NCBI RefSeq assembly: GCF_001984195.1
Contig: NZ_MTQN01000011.1
Location: forward strand, 806,001 to 870,000
DNA length: 64,000 nt
Direction: 5' to 3'
Origin: Kribbella sp. ALI-6-A
GTDB taxonomy: Bacteria; Actinomycetota; Actinomycetes; Propionibacteriales; Kribbellaceae
Shown: in pieces, positions 1 through 7,796 of the stretch
Position numbering within the stretch: the first letter of the stretch is position 1
How the letters are laid out: each line of letters begins with the position of its first letter
Position numbers and translations under genes: made by a program
Notes under the pieces: generated by a model
Told to the model about the DNA's origin: nothing
Databases searched by the model: none
The model's input: the letters and a program-made list of their open reading frames with translations, nothing else

Positions 1-269
1 TCGACCTGTGCCCGCAACAGACTCAGATCAAGCGGCCCCGGGACCTTGAAGGCCCGCGGAAACGCTTTGCGCCGCTCAGCGAGGTCGAGACACTCGGTCA
101 TCGGGTGCAAGTGCGCCCCACGGCCGGGTGCTCGATGCGCGGGATCCGGGAGGACACGTCCTCCGGACACCGTCATCCGCAGCAAGCCGGTCGGACTGTC
201 TCGTTTCCGGCACCCGATACAGGTGCGCTCCCGAAGCTTTCCGGGGCGCGCGTCTGCAGTCTCTGTCAC
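1..269 (-). CDS. ylxR: YlxR family (DUF448) nucleic-acid-binding protein, 3' part cut by window edge
   Basis: Translating the minus strand from a GTG at 269 gives an open frame to the window edge. It carries the YlxR hallmark R-T-C-I-G-C-R-K-R near residues 15-23, then a GRGAHLHP segment and a basic C-terminal stretch (AERRKAFPRAFK). An in-frame TGA lies three codons upstream of the GTG and a GAGGA Shine-Dalgarno sits just before it, which fixes the start. YlxR proteins are small, lie between nusA and infB, and bind RNA or act as nucleoid-associated regulators. The position 44 bp downstream of nusA fits that conserved operon. The last residues and the stop codon lie outside the window. Confidence 0.88.
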   Translation of the reverse strand, partial: MTETADARPGKLRERTCIGCRKRDSPTGLLRMTVSGGRVLPDPAHRAPGRGAHLHPMTECLDLAERRKAFPRAFKVPGPLDLSLLRAQV

Positions 270-313
270 AGTTCCTCAGGGTGTGGTGACGACTCAGTCG
301 ACCGACCGAGACA

Positions 314-1306
314 TCAGTCTACCTTCTCGTTCCCACGAGTCACATCGGTATCCGGCCGGATGTCGATCCGCCACCCGGTCAGGCGGGCGGCCAGCCGGGC
401 GTTCTGCCCCTCCTTGCCGATCGCCAGCGACAGCTGGTAGTCCGGTACGACGACCCGCGCGGAGCGCGTCGCCGCGTCCACGACCTCGACCGAGGAGACC
501 TGCGCCGGCGACAGCGCGTTGCCGACGAAGGTCGCCGGGTCGTCGCTGTGGTCGATGATGTCGATCTTCTCGCCGTGCAGCTCGTGCATGATGTTGCGCA
601 CCCGCTGGCCCATCGGGCCGATGCAGGCGCCCTTGCCGTTCACTGACGGGTTCAGCGTGCGGACCGCGATCTTGGTCCGGTGGCCGGCCTCACGGGCGAT
701 CGCGGTGATCTCGACGGTGCCGTCGGCGATCTCCGGCACCTCCAGCGCGAACAGCTTCTTGACCAGGTTCGGGTGCGTGCGGGACACGGTGATCTGCGGG
801 CCCTTGAAGCCCTTGCGCACCCCGACCACGTAGACCCGCAGCCGCGAGCCGTGCTCGTACTTCTCCCCCGGCACCTGCTCCGGCGCCGGCAGCACGGCCT
901 CGATCTTGCCCAGGTCGACCATCACCGAGCGCGGGTCGCGGCCCTGCTGGACGACACCGGAGACGATGTCGCCCTCCTTGCCGGAGAACTCGCCGTAGCG
1001 CACCTCGTCCTCGGCGTCGCGCAGCCGCTGCAGGATCACCTGCTTGGCGGTGGTCGCCGCGATCCGGCCGAAGTCGGCCGGGGTGTCGTCGTACTCGCGG
1101 ACCAGGTTGCCCTCGGCGTCCATCTCCCGGGCGTAGACCATCACGTGCCCGGTCTTGCGGTCCAGCTCGGCGCGGGCGTGCTGCTGCGCGCCCTCGGTCC
1201 GGTGGTAGGCGACCAGCAGCGCCTGCTCGATCGCCTCCACCACGACGTCGAAGGCGATGTCCTTCTCCCGCTCCAGCGAGCGCAGGACGGCCATGTCGAT
1301 GTCCAT
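314..1306 (-). CDS. nusA: Transcription termination/antitermination factor NusA
   Basis: 330 residues, the short actinobacterial form without the C-terminal acidic repeats of E. coli NusA. It starts MDIDMAVLRSLEREKDI, the usual start in this group, and continues with the RNA-polymerase-binding N-terminal domain (about 1-125), an S1 domain (GDIVSGVVQQG, about 130-200) and two KH domains (GKGACIGPMGQRVRNI and LAIGKEGQNARLAARL). It binds RNA polymerase and nascent RNA and modulates pausing, termination and antitermination. The ATG overlaps the rimP stop by one base, so the two are translationally coupled; ylxR follows. This is a standard housekeeping arrangement. Confidence 0.97.
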   Translation of the reverse strand: MDIDMAVLRSLEREKDIAFDVVVEAIEQALLVAYHRTEGAQQHARAELDRKTGHVMVYAREMDAEGNLVREYDDTPADFGRIAATTAKQVILQRLRDAEDEVRYGEFSGKEGDIVSGVVQQGRDPRSVMVDLGKIEAVLPAPEQVPGEKYEHGSRLRVYVVGVRKGFKGPQITVSRTHPNLVKKLFALEVPEIADGTVEITAIAREAGHRTKIAVRTLNPSVNGKGACIGPMGQRVRNIMHELHGEKIDIIDHSDDPATFVGNALSPAQVSSVEVVDAATRSARVVVPDYQLSLAIGKEGQNARLAARLTGWRIDIRPDTDVTRGNEKVD

Positions 1307-1830
1307 CAGTTCTCCTCCACCGTGCCGTCGGCGTCGCGCTCGGCAGGTTCGTCGTTGCCGGCAGGCCGGTTGAACTCGATCTGGATCTTGGCCTTGGCCA
1401 CGTCGGCGTACTGCACCGTGCGGACCTGGCCCTCGACGTCCAGTTCGGCGGCCTCGTCGGAGACCGTCTTGATCCGGCCGGTCAGCTTGTCGCCGCTGTG
1501 CAGCGTGACCGTGACCAGCCGGGTGAGATTGCGCCGCCAGTGCCGCGGCTGCGTGAGCGGCCGGTCGACACCGGGGCTGGAGACCTCCAGGGTGTACGCG
1601 CCCTCGCCCATGATGTCGTCGGCGTCCAGCGCCTTGGAGATCGCGCGGGTGATCTCGGCGACGTCGTCCAGGCTGATCCCGCCGTCGCGGTCGACCAGCA
1701 CGCGCAGCAGCCGGCGACGGCCGGCCGGAGCGATGTCGGCTTCCTCCAGGTCGCAGCCGAACTGCGCGACGATCGGCCGGAGGAAGTTCTCGAGGCTCGT
1801 GGTGTCCGTGTGGTCAGTCCTTCGGCTCAC
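1306..1830 (-). CDS. rimP: Ribosome maturation factor RimP
   Basis: 174 residues from a GTG at 1830, preceded by an AGGCAGG-like ribosome site. The frame stays open far upstream, but that part is low-complexity Arg-rich sequence antisense to the divergent lipoprotein gene, so I reject it. The segment LRVLVDRDGGISLDDVAEITRAIS and the motif YTLEVSSPGVDRPL are characteristic of RimP (former DUF150/YhbC), which assists 30S subunit maturation. It is the first gene of the rimP-nusA-ylxR operon here, with its TGA overlapping the nusA ATG. The C-terminal tail is Glu/Asp-rich. Confidence 0.95.
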   Translation of the reverse strand: MSRRTDHTDTTSLENFLRPIVAQFGCDLEEADIAPAGRRRLLRVLVDRDGGISLDDVAEITRAISKALDADDIMGEGAYTLEVSSPGVDRPLTQPRHWRRNLTRLVTVTLHSGDKLTGRIKTVSDEAAELDVEGQVRTVQYADVAKAKIQIEFNRPAGNDEPAERDADGTVEEN

Positions 1831-1961
1831 AGGTAAACCTGCCTCTCTCCAGTTGTGCACCCGTCGTGCCCCGATTCGCAGGGCAGTAGCCCACCTTATC
1901 CGGCCCGCGACCTTGTTCTCACCAACGGCTCGACCGCGCCCCGGCCGAGCCGCCGAGCGGA

Positions 1962-1967
1962 TAGGGT
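1962..1967 (+). promoter_or_regulatory. Candidate -10 element of a leaderless promoter for the lipoprotein gene
   Basis: TAGGGT lies seven bases before the GTG at 1975, the geometry of an actinobacterial leaderless transcript starting at the initiation codon. No Shine-Dalgarno is visible. I see no convincing -35. Inferred from spacing only. Confidence 0.4.
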
Positions 1968-1974
1968 TTCGGCC

Positions 1975-2523
1975 GTGCCGATCGATCCCCACCGCCTGTC
2001 GCGCCGTACCGCGCTCCGGACCGCCGTCGTGGTGGCGGGTGCCGCCGCCCTGGCCACCGGGTGCGACGACGACAAGCCGGACGCCGGTACGCCGGGCGCG
2101 TCGACCGGCCCGGACGGCGAGGTGCAGGCGCCCGAGCCGAGCACCGACCCGAAGGTGGTCGCCGCGCTGACCACCGCGGCCACGCAGATCCAGCAGCTGG
2201 CTCTGCGGGTCAGTCAGGCCGGCCAGTCCGTCCCTGCTCTGCGCGGACAGCTGGCGATCGCGGTGCAGAGCCACGCCGCTCATGTCGCGAAGCTGAAGGA
2301 GCTCGGCGACTTCGAGCCACCCCAGCCCGGCAAGCTCCCGCCGCTACCGAAGGCATCGGCCGCAGTGCTGGCCGATCTCGCATCCCGTGAGCAGCGGCTG
2401 TCCGTGGCTCACGCCACTGCGGCCGGCAAGCTCACCGGCCCGGCCGCGCGAGCGCTGGCGATGATCGCCGCCTCGGAGAGCCAGCTCGCGGCCTCGCTCA
2501 CTGCGAAGAAGGTCACCCGATGA
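1975..2523 (+). CDS. Putative Tat/Sec lipoprotein of unknown function
   Basis: 182 residues from GTG 1975. The N-terminus has a twin arginine (SRRT, residues 9-12), a hydrophobic stretch and a lipobox L-A-T-G-C with the lipidated Cys at 30, so the mature protein should be anchored outside the membrane. The rest is Ala/Gln/Leu-rich and predicted helical, after a Pro/Asp-rich linker. I do not recognise a catalytic motif. Its TGA overlaps the ATG of the DUF4439 gene (ATGA), so the two proteins are co-translated and probably work together. The pair is divergent from rimP. A longer frame from ATG 1855 exists but lacks a signal-like start. Confidence 0.8.
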   Translation: MPIDPHRLSRRTALRTAVVVAGAAALATGCDDDKPDAGTPGASTGPDGEVQAPEPSTDPKVVAALTTAATQIQQLALRVSQAGQSVPALRGQLAIAVQSHAAHVAKLKELGDFEPPQPGKLPPLPKASAAVLADLASREQRLSVAHATAAGKLTGPAARALAMIAASESQLAASLTAKKVTR

Positions 2524-2930
2524 CGGAGGTCGAAGCGCTGCAGGCGGCGATCGCCGGTGAGCACGCGGCCCTGTACGGCGTGGGCGTTGCCGGGGGCAAG
2601 CTCAGCGGCGCCCGGTTCCGGGCGGCGACCACGCTGTACGAGCGGCACCGGTCCCGCCGCGACCAGCTCGCGGCGCTGCTGGTCGAGAGCGGCCAGACCC
2701 CGGCCGCGGCCGAACCGGCGTACGACCTGCCTCAGCCGGTCACCAACGCGGCCACCGCCGCGGCGCTGATCCTCGGCATCGAGCGCCGGCTGACCGCGGT
2801 GTACGGCGACCTGGTCGAGGCCGCCGAGCAGGACCGGACCCGGGCCTTCGCGGTCCAGGCGCTGATCGCGACCGCACGTGACCAGCTCGGCTGGGGCGGC
2901 CGTCCGGCCGCCTTCCCCGGCCAGGTCTGA
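2520..2930 (+). CDS. DUF4439 family ferritin-like helical protein
   Basis: 136 residues, translationally coupled to the upstream lipoprotein by an ATGA overlap. The sequence is almost all helix (AIAGEHAALYGVGVAGG, ALILGIERRLTAVYGDLVEAA) and resembles the DUF4439 family, a ferritin-like four-helix-bundle family that recurs beside rimP/nusA in actinobacteria. Glu/His pairs such as E-H in the first helix and E-R-H later could bind metal, but no function is established. There is no signal peptide, so it is probably cytoplasmic unless carried by its partner. The domain name is recalled from family knowledge. Confidence 0.75.
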   Translation: MTEVEALQAAIAGEHAALYGVGVAGGKLSGARFRAATTLYERHRSRRDQLAALLVESGQTPAAAEPAYDLPQPVTNAATAAALILGIERRLTAVYGDLVEAAEQDRTRAFAVQALIATARDQLGWGGRPAAFPGQV

Positions 2931-3240
2931 CCAGCTTCAACCAACCGATCGCTTTGTGTGCCCGGTCCGGCACAGAATGCGGTCGATTCCGGCGCGTAAC
3001 GAATGATTTCCGGTGCGGTTACGCGTTTTGAGCAATTCGTTGTGTACTCCCCTTTACTCCGAGCGTGACCTTCCCTATATTTCCGGTCACGGAGACTGGG
3101 GGGTCGCCGGTTTCACCTCGCCGTACGCCGCCGCGTACAGCCGGGTGCTCACCAAGGCTGAATTCAAGCGTCTGGTCCGTACCTTCATTTCCACAACTTC
3201 TCGAGCCGCGCGCACACGCGGTTACGGAGGGTAGTGAAGC
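2931..3240 (+). other. Intergenic leader of the hydrazine-type operon, no firm gene
   Basis: 310 bases, visibly more AT-rich than its surroundings. It holds a candidate sigma-70-type promoter (3053-3081) and a strong ribosome site GGAGG just before the cupin ATG at 3241. A 73-codon frame opens at GTG 3013 and stops at 3234. The second half of it has a coding-like third-position bias, but its start lies upstream of the promoter candidate and has no ribosome site, so I do not call it a gene. Confidence 0.5.
3053..3081 (+). promoter_or_regulatory. Candidate promoter of the 3241-11596 operon
   Basis: TTTACT (3053-3058) and TATATT (3076-3081) are separated by exactly 17 bases, matching TTGACA/TATAAT at 4 of 6 and 5 of 6 positions. 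Transcription would start near 3088 and leave a leader of about 150 bases before the cupin start. No other promoter of similar quality is visible in the gap, and the downstream genes are joined too tightly for internal promoters. Confidence 0.5.
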
Positions 3241-3648
3241 ATGCGTACATTCGACTTACCCACCGGCGAAAGCCTCTTCGTGAACGATCTTCGCGTGGTC
3301 CGCTGGGAGCAGTACGGCCTCGGCGCCACGATGCCTTTCCAGGCGATGTGGTACTCGGTCCCGCCGGGCGACGAGAGCCCGATCGACCAGCACCCCGAGC
3401 TCGAACTGTCGATCGTCGTGGCCGGTACGGCGCACGTCCTGGCCGGCGGCACCGAGATCGAGGTCCCGCACGGCAACGCGTTCCTGCTGGACAGTTCGGA
3501 AGCGCACGTCGTCCAGAACCGCTCCGCCGACGAGGTGCTCACCGTGTTCAGCGCCTACTGGTATCCCGAAGCGGCGGCCGCCGCGGCCGGCGCGCTCGCC
3601 CAGCAGGCCGCCGGACCGGCCCTGACCGTGACGGCCGGCCATGACTGA
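3241..3648 (+). CDS. Stand-alone cupin, likely the rearrangement half of a hydrazine synthetase
   Basis: 135 residues with a good GGAGG ribosome site. The single cupin beta-barrel shows motif 1 with candidate metal ligands H51, E53 and E55 (DQHPELELSIV) and motif 2 with H89 (SSEAHVVQN). On its own this is only a small metal cupin. The next gene, overlapping by eight bases, is a MetRS-like enzyme, and a fused cupin-MetRS protein is the known hydrazine synthetase of the s56-p1 type. There the MetRS part activates glycine and esterifies it to N6-hydroxylysine, and the zinc cupin drives rearrangement to the N-N bond. I infer the same role here, split into two polypeptides. The Ala-rich tail after residue 108 may be a linker remnant. 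Confidence 0.8.
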   Translation: MRTFDLPTGESLFVNDLRVVRWEQYGLGATMPFQAMWYSVPPGDESPIDQHPELELSIVVAGTAHVLAGGTEIEVPHGNAFLLDSSEAHVVQNRSADEVLTVFSAYWYPEAAAAAAGALAQQAAGPALTVTAGHD

Positions 3649-5005
3649 TCCGGCCGCGGAGTCAGTCACGGTTTTCACCTTTCCCCAGCCGACCGCGAAC
3701 GGGCCGCTGCACGTCGGCCACCTGTCCGGTCCCTATCTCGCGGCCGACATCGCCGCCCGGGCCGCGCGGGCCCGCGGCGAGCGGGTCGTGGTCACCACCG
3801 GCCTCGACGTACACCAGAACTACGTCCTGACCCGTGCCGAACTCGAGGGTCTCGACGTCGGCGAGATGCTCGCGGACTTCCGGGCCGGCATCCAGGAGAC
3901 CTACCAGCAGGCGCGAATCGGCTACGACCGCTTCAGCGACCCGCTGTCCGACGAGCACGCGCCGGTCATCCGTGACCTGATGAACCACCTGGTCGTGAGC
4001 GGTGCGGCCCCGTTGCGCGAGGTCACCCTGTTCGCCTGCGAGGACTGCGGCCGGACCCTGCACGAGTCCTACCTGAGCGGGCTCTGCGGGGGCTGTCACG
4101 CGCCGGCCGCCGGTGGGGCGTGCGAGCAGTGCGGTGCCTTCACCCAGGTCGAGACCATGGTCGATCCGGTCTGCGGCCGCTGTGGCGGCGCGCCCCGCCC
4201 GTTCCAGGCGACCGTGCCCGTCCTGCGGATGGAGGACTACCGCGAAACGCTGACCTCGGTCTGGCTCCGGGCCCAGTTGCCACCCGCCGTCCGGGCGCTG
4301 ATCGGGCGGCAACTGGCGGCCGGGCTGCCGGAGATCGCGCTGGCCTACCCGACCAACTGGGGCATCGAGGGCGACCGGGCACTGACCGGCCTACGGATCG
4401 GTCCGTACACCGAGGTGGCACTCACCGACCTGGCGAACATCGCCCGCGCGGTCGATCCGGCGGCCACCGATCTGCCCGGCTATCTGGCCGCCCTCGGCCG
4501 GGTGGACTCGCTGTGGCACTTCCTCGGGCTCGACAACGCCTACTGGTACGCCGTGTACTGGCAGGCGCTGTGGGCGGCCTGCGGAATGGCTGAATTGCCG
4601 CTTTCCGGCCTGGTCGTGAACGAGTTCTACACCCTCGACGGCGAGAAGTTCTCGACCAGCCGCAATCACGCCGTCTGGGCGAACGAACTGTTGCAGAAGG
4701 AAGACCCGTCAATCGTTCGTTTGTTCCTCGCCTGGGACCGTCCGGACCGTTATCGCAGTGATTTCACCTGGAATTCTTTTCGCGTCTTCGCCGACCAGGC
4801 CGAATCGTTGCTCGCCGACCGGCCACTGCCGCGTCAAACGCTTGATCCAGCGCTCGCCGAGCGGGAACTGGCCCGGGGCGAGGCCGCTTTGCGCCCGGCC
4901 GGTTTCGACCCGGCACTGGCCGCGCGCAGCCTGTTGCGGCTGCTCGACGGAGGGGTCCGCGAGACCGGACACCTCCGGACGGCGCTGACCGGAACGGACG
5001 AGTAG
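3641..5005 (+). CDS. Methionyl-tRNA-synthetase-like enzyme, hydrazine-synthetase activation subunit
   Basis: 454 residues, class I aminoacyl-tRNA-synthetase fold. HIGH-type motif H24-V-G-H27 (NGPLHVGHLSG), a KMSKS-like loop K336-F-S-T-S340, and a zinc-knuckle insert with four CxxC pairs from about residue 133 to 185 as in MetRS. It lacks the long C-terminal anticodon-binding domain expected of a translational MetRS, so it is probably not a tRNA charging enzyme. In known hydrazine synthetases such a domain adenylates glycine and loads it onto the hydroxyl of N6-hydroxylysine. The start overlaps the cupin stop by eight bases, implying stoichiometric synthesis and a probable complex. The substrate assignment is inference. 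Confidence 0.82.
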   Translation: MTDPAAESVTVFTFPQPTANGPLHVGHLSGPYLAADIAARAARARGERVVVTTGLDVHQNYVLTRAELEGLDVGEMLADFRAGIQETYQQARIGYDRFSDPLSDEHAPVIRDLMNHLVVSGAAPLREVTLFACEDCGRTLHESYLSGLCGGCHAPAAGGACEQCGAFTQVETMVDPVCGRCGGAPRPFQATVPVLRMEDYRETLTSVWLRAQLPPAVRALIGRQLAAGLPEIALAYPTNWGIEGDRALTGLRIGPYTEVALTDLANIARAVDPAATDLPGYLAALGRVDSLWHFLGLDNAYWYAVYWQALWAACGMAELPLSGLVVNEFYTLDGEKFSTSRNHAVWANELLQKEDPSIVRLFLAWDRPDRYRSDFTWNSFRVFADQAESLLADRPLPRQTLDPALAERELARGEAALRPAGFDPALAARSLLRLLDGGVRETGHLRTALTGTDE

Positions 5006-5009
5006 CCCG

Positions 5010-7421
5010 ATGCGGATCTGCGTGATCGGTGCCGGAATCGCCGGCACCCTGCTGGCCTGGCGGCTGAGCAACCACTCGGGCACCGGCCCGGCGGTGGCGG
5101 TCGACCTCGTCACCGGCGTACCGGGGCCGGACGCCACAGCGGCGTCGGGCGGCGGGGTTCGCGGTTTCGAGACTCATCCGGAGCAGCGCCGGCTCGCGGT
5201 CGAGAGCCTGGCCGAGCTGTTCGAGACACCCGGGCTGCTCGACCGGGCCGGATACACCGAGACCGGTTCGACGTACCTGCTCGACGGGTACGCCGGGCTG
5301 GAGGACGCCGTCGCCGAGGTGGAGCACGCGCACCCCGGCTCCACTGAACTCGTCGACGGGAGCACGCTGCGCCGCCTCGGCTGGCGCGGGCTGCCGGACG
5401 GGACGGTCGGCGTACTGGAGAAGCGGGCCGGATTCATCCGGCCCGACCAACTGCGGACCCTGGTGATCGACCAGCTGGCCCGCACCGAGAACAGCAGGGT
5501 CGTCACCGGCCCTGTGCTCGGACTGCGCCCGCACCCCGACGGCTCGGTCAGCTGCCGCACACCCAGCGGCACTGCCCGGTACGACGTCGTCGTGGTGGCG
5601 GCCGGTCCGTGGACGCCCGGGCTGCTCACCGGCAACGCGTTGCCGGCCGAGCCGTACCGGACGAAGGCGATCCAGGTCGCCGTGCACCGCGTGGCGGGAG
5701 CTCTCCCGACCATGTTCGTCGACGAGACCAGCGACCTGTACGGGCGCCCGACGGCAGACGGCGGTCTGCTGCTGGGCGTCGACACGCACCGCTGGTCCGT
5801 CCCACCCGGCAGCAGCGCGCCGCTGCCCGACCTGACGGCCCAGGCCGTCCGGCTCGCGGGCGAGCGACTGCCGCACCTTCGGCTGCTGGAGACCGCGCAC
5901 ACGGTCACCAACGCCGACTGTTACGCCGATCCGCCGGTCCTGACCCTGTGGTCGGTGCTCGGCAGCACACATCGGCTCTTCACCTTCACCGGTGGGTCCG
6001 GCGGCAGCGTGAAAACCGCGCTGGCCGCGAGCCGGACGGCCGCGAGCGATCTGCTCGGGCCACTGGCCACCGGTGAGTACACGCGCACCACCACTTCGCG
6101 GACGGAGAACAAGCGCATGACCATCATGGAACCCGGCACCAGACGAAGCACGCCGACCACCAGCCTGACCCGTTACCACACGATCGGGATCGGAGCCGGG
6201 CCGTCGAACCTCTCGCTGGCCGCCCTGTACAAGAACGTCACCACCGAGCGGCTGGCGCTGTTCGACTCCCGGCCGGTGGCCGGCTGGCACACGCCGCTGC
6301 TCTACCCCGGCGTACGGATGCAGACCGGGTGGATGAAGGACCTGGTGTCGCTGGTCGACCCCCGGCACGAGCTGACGTTCCTGAACTACCTGGTCACTTC
6401 CGGGCGGCTGTACGCGCTGATCAACTCCCAGTTCGACTCGCTGCCCCGGATCGAGTACGAGCGCTACCTCGCCTGGGCCACCGAGCGGCTCGGCGTGGTG
6501 AACTTCAGCTCCCGGGTGGACTCGATCGCGATCACCGACGACGGCTTCGAGGTGTCCGTCGACGGTACGCCGGTCGCGGTGTCGGAGCACCTGGTGCTCG
6601 GCCTCGGGACCCGGCCGGTCTGGCCCGACTACGTGCGCGACCTGCCGTCCGGCCGGGCCTTCATCGCCGACGAGCTCGGTGTCCGGATGCCCGACCTCGA
6701 GGCTCACAAGGCGGACCCGGTCGCGGTCGTCGGCGGCGGCCAGACCGGTCTGGAGTGCGTGCTGCGCCTGCTCGGCTCCGGGTTCACCGACATCCGCTGG
6801 CTCGGCCGCAACCAGTGGTTCCGTAGCATCGACGACTCGCCGATGGCCAACGAGCTGTACCGGCCGTCGCACATCGAGTACCTGCAGGGCCTGACCCGCA
6901 CCAAGCGCCGCGAGATGATCGTCGACTCCCGCTACAGCGGCGACGCGATCACCCCCGGCGGGCTCCGGGCGCTGTACCAGGCCAATTACGACGGGCTGCT
7001 GACGCTGGGCCGGTTCCCGGTCACGCTGCTGCCGGGCCGTGACGTCACGTCGTCCGAGCTGCTCGCCGACGGCATGCTGCGGCTGCGCTGCTCGACGGTC
7101 GCCGCGCCGGAGGAGCACGACGTCCGGCACGTGGTGGTCGCCGCCGGCCGCGAGCACGTGCAGGCGCCGTTCAGCGACGACCTGCGGGAGCGGATCGACT
7201 ACGACGACGACGGCGAGATGCTGGTCGAGCCCGACTACTCGGTGCGCTGGAAGGGCATGAACGGCCACCGGATCTACTCGTTCAACGCCAGCCGGTACAG
7301 CCACGGCCTGACCAACGCCGGGCTGACCCAGCTGCCGGTCCGGGCCGCGATCGTGCTGAACTCGATGTTCGACCGGGAGATCTACCCGATCTCCGACGAG
7401 CTGTGCGCGGTGCAGTGGTGA
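5010..7421 (+). CDS. Fusion of DAO-type FAD oxidase and lysine/ornithine N-hydroxylase
   Basis: 803 residues in one uninterrupted frame. Residues 1 to about 355 form a DAO/glycine-oxidase-type flavoprotein (N-terminal V-I-G-A-G-I-A-G dinucleotide motif; C-terminal FTGGSGGSVKTA). After a Thr/Arg-rich linker, residues about 385-803 form an N-hydroxylating monooxygenase of the SidA/IucD/lysine N6-hydroxylase family: FAD motif G393-I-G-A-G-P-S-N400, NADPH motif G575-G-G-Q-T-G580, and the NASRYSHGLTN end. In the s56-p1/triacsin pathways two separate proteins do these jobs: N6-hydroxylation of lysine, and oxidative cleavage of the lysine-glycine hydrazine to hydrazinoacetic acid. An in-frame ATG at 6117 has GGAG nine bases upstream, so a free hydroxylase may also be made. 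Confidence 0.88.
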   Translation: MRICVIGAGIAGTLLAWRLSNHSGTGPAVAVDLVTGVPGPDATAASGGGVRGFETHPEQRRLAVESLAELFETPGLLDRAGYTETGSTYLLDGYAGLEDAVAEVEHAHPGSTELVDGSTLRRLGWRGLPDGTVGVLEKRAGFIRPDQLRTLVIDQLARTENSRVVTGPVLGLRPHPDGSVSCRTPSGTARYDVVVVAAGPWTPGLLTGNALPAEPYRTKAIQVAVHRVAGALPTMFVDETSDLYGRPTADGGLLLGVDTHRWSVPPGSSAPLPDLTAQAVRLAGERLPHLRLLETAHTVTNADCYADPPVLTLWSVLGSTHRLFTFTGGSGGSVKTALAASRTAASDLLGPLATGEYTRTTTSRTENKRMTIMEPGTRRSTPTTSLTRYHTIGIGAGPSNLSLAALYKNVTTERLALFDSRPVAGWHTPLLYPGVRMQTGWMKDLVSLVDPRHELTFLNYLVTSGRLYALINSQFDSLPRIEYERYLAWATERLGVVNFSSRVDSIAITDDGFEVSVDGTPVAVSEHLVLGLGTRPVWPDYVRDLPSGRAFIADELGVRMPDLEAHKADPVAVVGGGQTGLECVLRLLGSGFTDIRWLGRNQWFRSIDDSPMANELYRPSHIEYLQGLTRTKRREMIVDSRYSGDAITPGGLRALYQANYDGLLTLGRFPVTLLPGRDVTSSELLADGMLRLRCSTVAAPEEHDVRHVVVAAGREHVQAPFSDDLRERIDYDDDGEMLVEPDYSVRWKGMNGHRIYSFNASRYSHGLTNAGLTQLPVRAAIVLNSMFDREIYPISDELCAVQW

Positions 7422-7795
7422 CCGCCGCCGCTTCCGAGCACCCGCTGGTGCCGGACGTCGACGGCGTCTGGTTCCGGCTGGTGGTCGACGACCCGGCCGG
7501 CGGTGCGCCGTACGGGCAGTACCACCGCGACCACGACCTGGTCTGGGCCGAGTTCTACGCCGGCGGCACGCTGCGCTTCGGCCGGCTGGTCGGGCAGTTG
7601 CAGGACGACGGCTCGATCCGCGCCGCCTACAGCCTGCTCACCGTGGCCGGTGAGGTGGTCAGCGGCGAGTGCGTCAGCATCCCCGAGTTCGATGCCCGGG
7701 GCAACATCCGGATCGCCGACCACTTCCGTCGCAGCGACGGCAGCAGCGGCGTCACCTACATCGAGCAGATCCCCGCTCCGGTCCGGGAGGCCTGA
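7418..7795 (+). CDS. Small beta-rich protein of unknown role in the hydrazine-type operon
   Basis: 125 residues from GTG 7418, which overlaps the preceding TGA (GTGA), so it is translationally coupled; GTGs at 7403 and 7415 are alternatives. The sequence alternates short beta-type segments (HDLVWAEFYAGGTLRFGRLVG, IRAAYSLLTVAGEVVSGEC, NIRIADHFRRS), resembling small single-domain proteins often labelled 'N-acetylglutamate synthase' in databases, a label I regard as doubtful. No catalytic motif or signal peptide is visible. Its place between the hydrazine-forming enzymes and the ligases suggests a chaperone, binding protein or small isomerase in the pathway, but that is a guess. Confidence 0.7.
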   Translation: MTAAASEHPLVPDVDGVWFRLVVDDPAGGAPYGQYHRDHDLVWAEFYAGGTLRFGRLVGQLQDDGSIRAAYSLLTVAGEVVSGECVSIPEFDARGNIRIADHFRRSDGSSGVTYIEQIPAPVREA

Positions 7796-7796
7796 G

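Noticed and set aside
3013..3234. 73-codon plus-strand frame before the cupin gene
   Set aside because: No ribosome site, start upstream of the promoter candidate, unclear codon bias. Kept only as an observation.
3641..5005. Annotation as housekeeping methionyl-tRNA synthetase
   Set aside because: It lacks the anticodon-binding domain length, and sits between a cupin and flavoenzymes; the hydrazine-synthetase role fits better.
4764..7304. 846-codon minus-strand frame opposite the oxidase-hydroxylase fusion
   Set aside because: Composition typical of antisense frames; the plus strand holds clear flavoprotein motifs.
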